A stretch of DNA of 64,000 nt from JAPOXR01 sp965116115 (GTDB taxonomy: Bacteria; Pseudomonadota; Alphaproteobacteria; Rhodobacterales; Rhodobacteraceae): the NCBI GenBank assembly GCA_965116115.1, contig OZ220486.1, positions 3,720,001 through 3,784,000 on the forward strand, given 5' to 3'. Numbering within the stretch: the stretch's first letter is position 1; the number at the start of each line of letters is the position of its first letter. This document shows positions 61,213 through 64,000 of this stretch, one piece after another. The notes beneath the pieces were generated by a model. The model had not been told where the DNA came from. It ran no database searches and saw only the letters and a program-made list of their open reading frames with translations. The translations under genes and the position numbers were made by a program.

Positions 61213-62223
61213 ATGCTTCAGCAGATCGAACCCAAACTCATATCCGGGAACGCGAATGTCCGGCTTTCGCAGGACATCGTCGAATATATGTCCGGACAGA
61301 GAGGGCGGGAGATCTCCCTCGTCAACGCCAAGGTCGAGCGGTTCAATGATCAGGAAGTCTATGTGGAAGTGTATGAAAATGTCCGGGGAGAGGACATGTT
61401 CATCATCCAGCCGACATCCAAACCGGCCAACGATCATTTGATGGAAGTCCTGATCATCGCCGATGCGCTCCGCCGTTCCTCCGCTTCGCGGGTCACGGCC
61501 GTCATTCCTTATTTCGGCTATGCCCGCCAGGACCGGCGGACCAAGGCCCGCACGCCGATATCCGCCAAGCTGGTCGCCAATCTGATCACTCAGGCGGGCA
61601 TCGCCCGCGTTCTGACCATGGACCTGCACTCGTCACAAGTGCAGGGTTTCTTCGATATCCCCGTGGACAATCTGTACGCGTCGCCGATCTTTTCCCTGGA
61701 CATCGCCACCCAGTTCTCAGACTCGCTGGACGAAATCGTCGTGATATCGCCCGATGTCGGCGGCGTCGCCCGGGCCCGCGAACTGGCAAAACGCATCAAT
61801 GCCGGGCTGGCCGTGGTGGACAAAAGACGTTCGGTCGCCGGAGAAATCTCGGAAATGACGGTGATCGGCGAAGTCAACAACCGCGTATGCGTCATTGTCG
61901 ATGATATCTGCGACACGGCGGGCACATTGTGCAACGCCGCCAATCTGATCCTGGCTTCCGGGGCGCGGGAAGTGCACGCCTATGTGACTCACGGCGTGAT
62001 GTCGGGCGACGCGCTCGGGAAAATCGCGTCTTCAAGTCTCAAGAGCATGGTCATTACGGACTCGATCCTTCCCACTGAGGCGATCCTCTCGTCAGGAAAA
62101 GTACGGATCATTTCGACAGCCCCGCTCTTCGCCCAGGCGATACTCAACATCGCGAATGGAACGTCGATCTCGTCGCTGTTTCAGGCGAAAACCCTCGACT
62201 GGCTGTACGGGCGGGGATCCTGA
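61213..62223 (+). CDS. prs: Ribose-phosphate pyrophosphokinase
   Basis: A 336-residue PRPP synthetase, which makes phosphoribosyl pyrophosphate from ribose 5-phosphate and ATP. NDQEVYVEVYENVRGEDMFI, the ATP-binding YFGYARQDRR and the divalent-cation site TMDLHSSQVQGFFD are present. The catalytic KRRSV loop and the PRPP-binding VIVDDICDTAGTLC follow. It is about 20 residues longer than the usual form because of a C-terminal extension (LFQAKTLDWLYGRGS). It begins about 180 bases after the inverted repeat and is intact. Confidence 0.95.
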   Translation: MLQQIEPKLISGNANVRLSQDIVEYMSGQRGREISLVNAKVERFNDQEVYVEVYENVRGEDMFIIQPTSKPANDHLMEVLIIADALRRSSASRVTAVIPYFGYARQDRRTKARTPISAKLVANLITQAGIARVLTMDLHSSQVQGFFDIPVDNLYASPIFSLDIATQFSDSLDEIVVISPDVGGVARARELAKRINAGLAVVDKRRSVAGEISEMTVIGEVNNRVCVIVDDICDTAGTLCNAANLILASGAREVHAYVTHGVMSGDALGKIASSSLKSMVITDSILPTEAILSSGKVRIISTAPLFAQAILNIANGTSISSLFQAKTLDWLYGRGS

Positions 62224-62247
62224 AAGAATCCGGCGTCCGGCACGTCG

Positions 62248-62649
62248 TCAGACGTCGAGTTCCGAACGCAGGTTTTTCAGACAGGCGAGACGGGTTTCCG
62301 CCGAATCCCGCCGCGCCCCTTCGGCCGCGCCGGCCAGTTCTTCAGCCTCGGCCGTCAGCCTGTCAAGAATGTCCGCCGTCACGTCGCCGCGCCTGTAGGC
62401 CCGTTCGGCAAGCACCGTGGCCGACCCGGCCTCCACCTCGACGAATCCGCCGGTCACGACAAATTCGTCAACGCTGTCCGCGCGCCGGGCGCGGAGAAGG
62501 CCGGGCTTGAGCGTCGCGATCAGCGCCGCATGATTGAGCATCGCGGTCATTTCCCCTTCGGCGACCGGCAGGTCGACCGCATCGGCATCCTGCGAAGCCA
62601 GCACCCCTTCGGGCGACACCAGATCAAACCGCATGAGGTCGGCCATCAT
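62248..62649 (-). CDS. atpC: ATP synthase F1 epsilon subunit
   Basis: A subunit of about 133 residues. MADLMRFDLVSPEGVLAS, AVDLPVAEGEMTAMLNHAAL and the glycine-rich FVVTGGFVEVEAGSATVLAE are the beta-sandwich part, and the helical C-terminus ends the protein. It links rotor and catalytic head. The ATG at 62649 (or 62646) follows GGAGG; an open start at 62664 lies inside atpD. It is coupled to atpD, whose stop is at 62661. Confidence 0.93.
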   Translation of the reverse strand: MMADLMRFDLVSPEGVLASQDADAVDLPVAEGEMTAMLNHAALIATLKPGLLRARRADSVDEFVVTGGFVEVEAGSATVLAERAYRRGDVTADILDRLTAEAEELAGAAEGARRDSAETRLACLKNLRSELDV

Positions 62650-62660
62650 CCGTCCTCCGG

Positions 62661-64000
62661 TCACGCCGCTTCCGCAGCGAGTCGCTGACTCTTCTCAACC
62701 ACCTCGTCAATGCCGCCGACCATGTAAAACGCGGCCTCGGGGAAATGGTCGAATTCGCCGGCGACCACCCGCCGGAAACTGTCGATCGTGGTTTCCAGCG
62801 GAACCTGCACGCCGGGGGATCCAGTGAAGACCTGGGCGACATCGAAAGGCTGCGAAAGGAATCTCTGCAGTTTGCGGGCCCGCGACACCGTGACTTTGTC
62901 CTCTTCGGAAAGCTCGTCCATGCCGAGAATCGCAATGATGTCCTGAAGCGATTTGTAACGCTGCAAGATGCCTTGGACATCGCGCGCGACGGTGTAATGC
63001 TCCTCGCCGACAATCGCCGGATCCAAAATCCGGGAGGTCGAGTCCAGCGGGTCAACAGCCGGATAGATGCCCAGTTCGGAAATCGCCCGCGACAGCACGG
63101 TCGTCGCATCAAGATGAGCGAACGAGGTCGCAGGCGCCGGATCGGTGAGATCGTCAGCCGGAACATATATCGCCTGAACCGAAGTGATCGAGCCCGCCTT
63201 AGTGGAAGTGATCCGCTCCTGAAGGGCGCCCATATCCGTTGCCAAGGTGGGTTGATAGCCGACCGCGGACGGGATCCGGCCCAACAGCGCCGACACTTCC
63301 GAACCAGCCTGCGTGAAGCGGAAAATATTGTCCACGAAAAACAGCACGTCGGTGCCTGACTGGTCCCGGAACTGTTCAGCGAGCGTCAGTCCGGTCAGCC
63401 CGACCCGCGCCCGCGCGCCGGGCGGCTCGTTCATCTGACCGTAAACTAGAGACACTTTGGATTTGCTCAGATCATCAATGTTGATCACGCCCGATTCGAT
63501 GAATTCGTGATACAGGTCGTTGCCTTCGCGGGTTCTCTCGCCAACCCCGGCGAAAACCGAATAACCGGCGTGAACTTTCGCGATATTGTTGATCAGTTCC
63601 TGAATCAGCACCGTCTTGCCGACGCCGGCTCCCCCGAACAGCCCGACTTTTCCGCCTTTGGCGTATGGCGCGAGCAGGTCAATCACCTTGATTCCGGTGA
63701 CCAGAACTTCCGTCTCCGTGGCCTGTTCCGCATATGCGGGCGCGGGCTGGTGAATGGGCCGGTTTTCGGGAGATTCAACAGGACCTTTCTCATCAATGGC
63801 CTCTCCCACGACGTTGATGATCCGGCCCAGGGTCGGGTCGCCGACCGGGACCGTGATCGGGCCTCCGGAATCCTGCACCGGCTGGCCCCGGACCAGCCCT
63901 TCGGACGAGTCCATGGCGATTGTCCGCACCGTGTTCTCACCCAGATGCTGCGCCACTTCGAGCACAAGACGGCGGCCGTGATTCTCGGTTTCCAGCGCAT
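62661..64000 (-). CDS. atpD: ATP synthase F1 beta subunit (5' end outside window)
   Basis: The catalytic beta subunit, about 446 residues present and open to the window edge, so roughly 30 N-terminal residues are missing. Walker A is GGAGVGKTVLIQELI, Walker B VLFFVDNIFRFTQAG, with the catalytic glutamate in GERTREGNDLY and the DELSEEDK motif near the C-terminus. The frame runs through 64000 (ALETENHGRRLVLEVAQHLG), so internal ATG codons near 63965 are not the start. Upstream atp genes should follow beyond the window. Confidence 0.97.
   Translation of the reverse strand, partial: ALETENHGRRLVLEVAQHLGENTVRTIAMDSSEGLVRGQPVQDSGGPITVPVGDPTLGRIINVVGEAIDEKGPVESPENRPIHQPAPAYAEQATETEVLVTGIKVIDLLAPYAKGGKVGLFGGAGVGKTVLIQELINNIAKVHAGYSVFAGVGERTREGNDLYHEFIESGVINIDDLSKSKVSLVYGQMNEPPGARARVGLTGLTLAEQFRDQSGTDVLFFVDNIFRFTQAGSEVSALLGRIPSAVGYQPTLATDMGALQERITSTKAGSITSVQAIYVPADDLTDPAPATSFAHLDATTVLSRAISELGIYPAVDPLDSTSRILDPAIVGEEHYTVARDVQGILQRYKSLQDIIAILGMDELSEEDKVTVSRARKLQRFLSQPFDVAQVFTGSPGVQVPLETTIDSFRRVVAGEFDHFPEAAFYMVGGIDEVVEKSQRLAAEAA

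Noticed and set aside
1..64000. CRISPR arrays, rRNA or tRNA genes
   Set aside because: No regularly spaced direct repeats, no rRNA-like conserved blocks and no convincing cloverleaf were seen by eye; a covariance-model scan could still find a tRNA.

Overview
The window reads as a chromosomal segment of an alphaproteobacterium: high GC, groESL under a CIRCE operator, an F1 ATPase beta/epsilon end, a TIGR01459-type HAD hydrolase, ribF, a YcgN-type protein, and ABC/aminotransferase catabolic clusters typical of Rhodospirillales and Rhizobiales. It carries an unusual load of insertion sequences, remnants and frameshifted genes, which suggests a genome in recent IS expansion, possibly host-associated. 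This assignment is inference from gene content; no 16S rRNA gene or tRNA gene was recognised.

Layout. 1-6.2 kb: murJ, a rhomboid-like protein, and a minus-strand xanthine-dehydrogenase-type operon (FAD, 2Fe-2S and Mo subunits plus a MoaD-like protein). 6.5-10.9 kb: an M24 Xaa-Pro peptidase gene cut at a TA site by a 3.3 kb patchwork (VapBC, broken resolvase, IS256, IS110 and IS630 pieces). 11.0-13.2 kb: trxB and an EamA transporter. 13.3-29.4 kb: a large catabolic and uptake locus around a divergent GntR regulator. It has a HisJMQ-type transporter with no ATPase of its own, a PotABCD-type transporter, four PLP-enzyme modules (one fused to an Asp/Glu racemase-like domain), an amidase, an aldehyde dehydrogenase, RidA and a double cyclase-type hydrolase. 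Together they look able to import and deaminate an amino-acid- or polyamine-like compound, oxidise the aldehyde and open amide or lactam bonds. 29.9-34.0 kb: groEL/groES, a Mn-type pyrophosphatase and the HAD hydrolase.

34.5-54.3 kb: a 20 kb foreign island between the HAD gene and ribF. It starts with a nested stack of at least five insertion sequences. A plasmid-type DUF736 scrap, a frameshifted AbiE toxin-antitoxin pair and an autotransporter with a G11 tract at its 5' end follow. The island ends with an orphan I-type (IncI/Dot-Icm-like) set: a DotM/TrbA-like protein, a PilM-like protein, a prepilin peptidase and a PilV-like minor pilin carrying calcium-loop repeats.

54.6-57.2 kb: ribF, YcgN and a threonine-aldolase-like gene. 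57.2-61.0 kb: a segment bounded by 18 bp perfect inverted repeats, holding an ImmA/IrrE-DUF4411 pair and a scrap of a type I restriction gene. 61.2-64.0 kb: prs, then atpC and atpD on the minus strand; atpD runs off the window.
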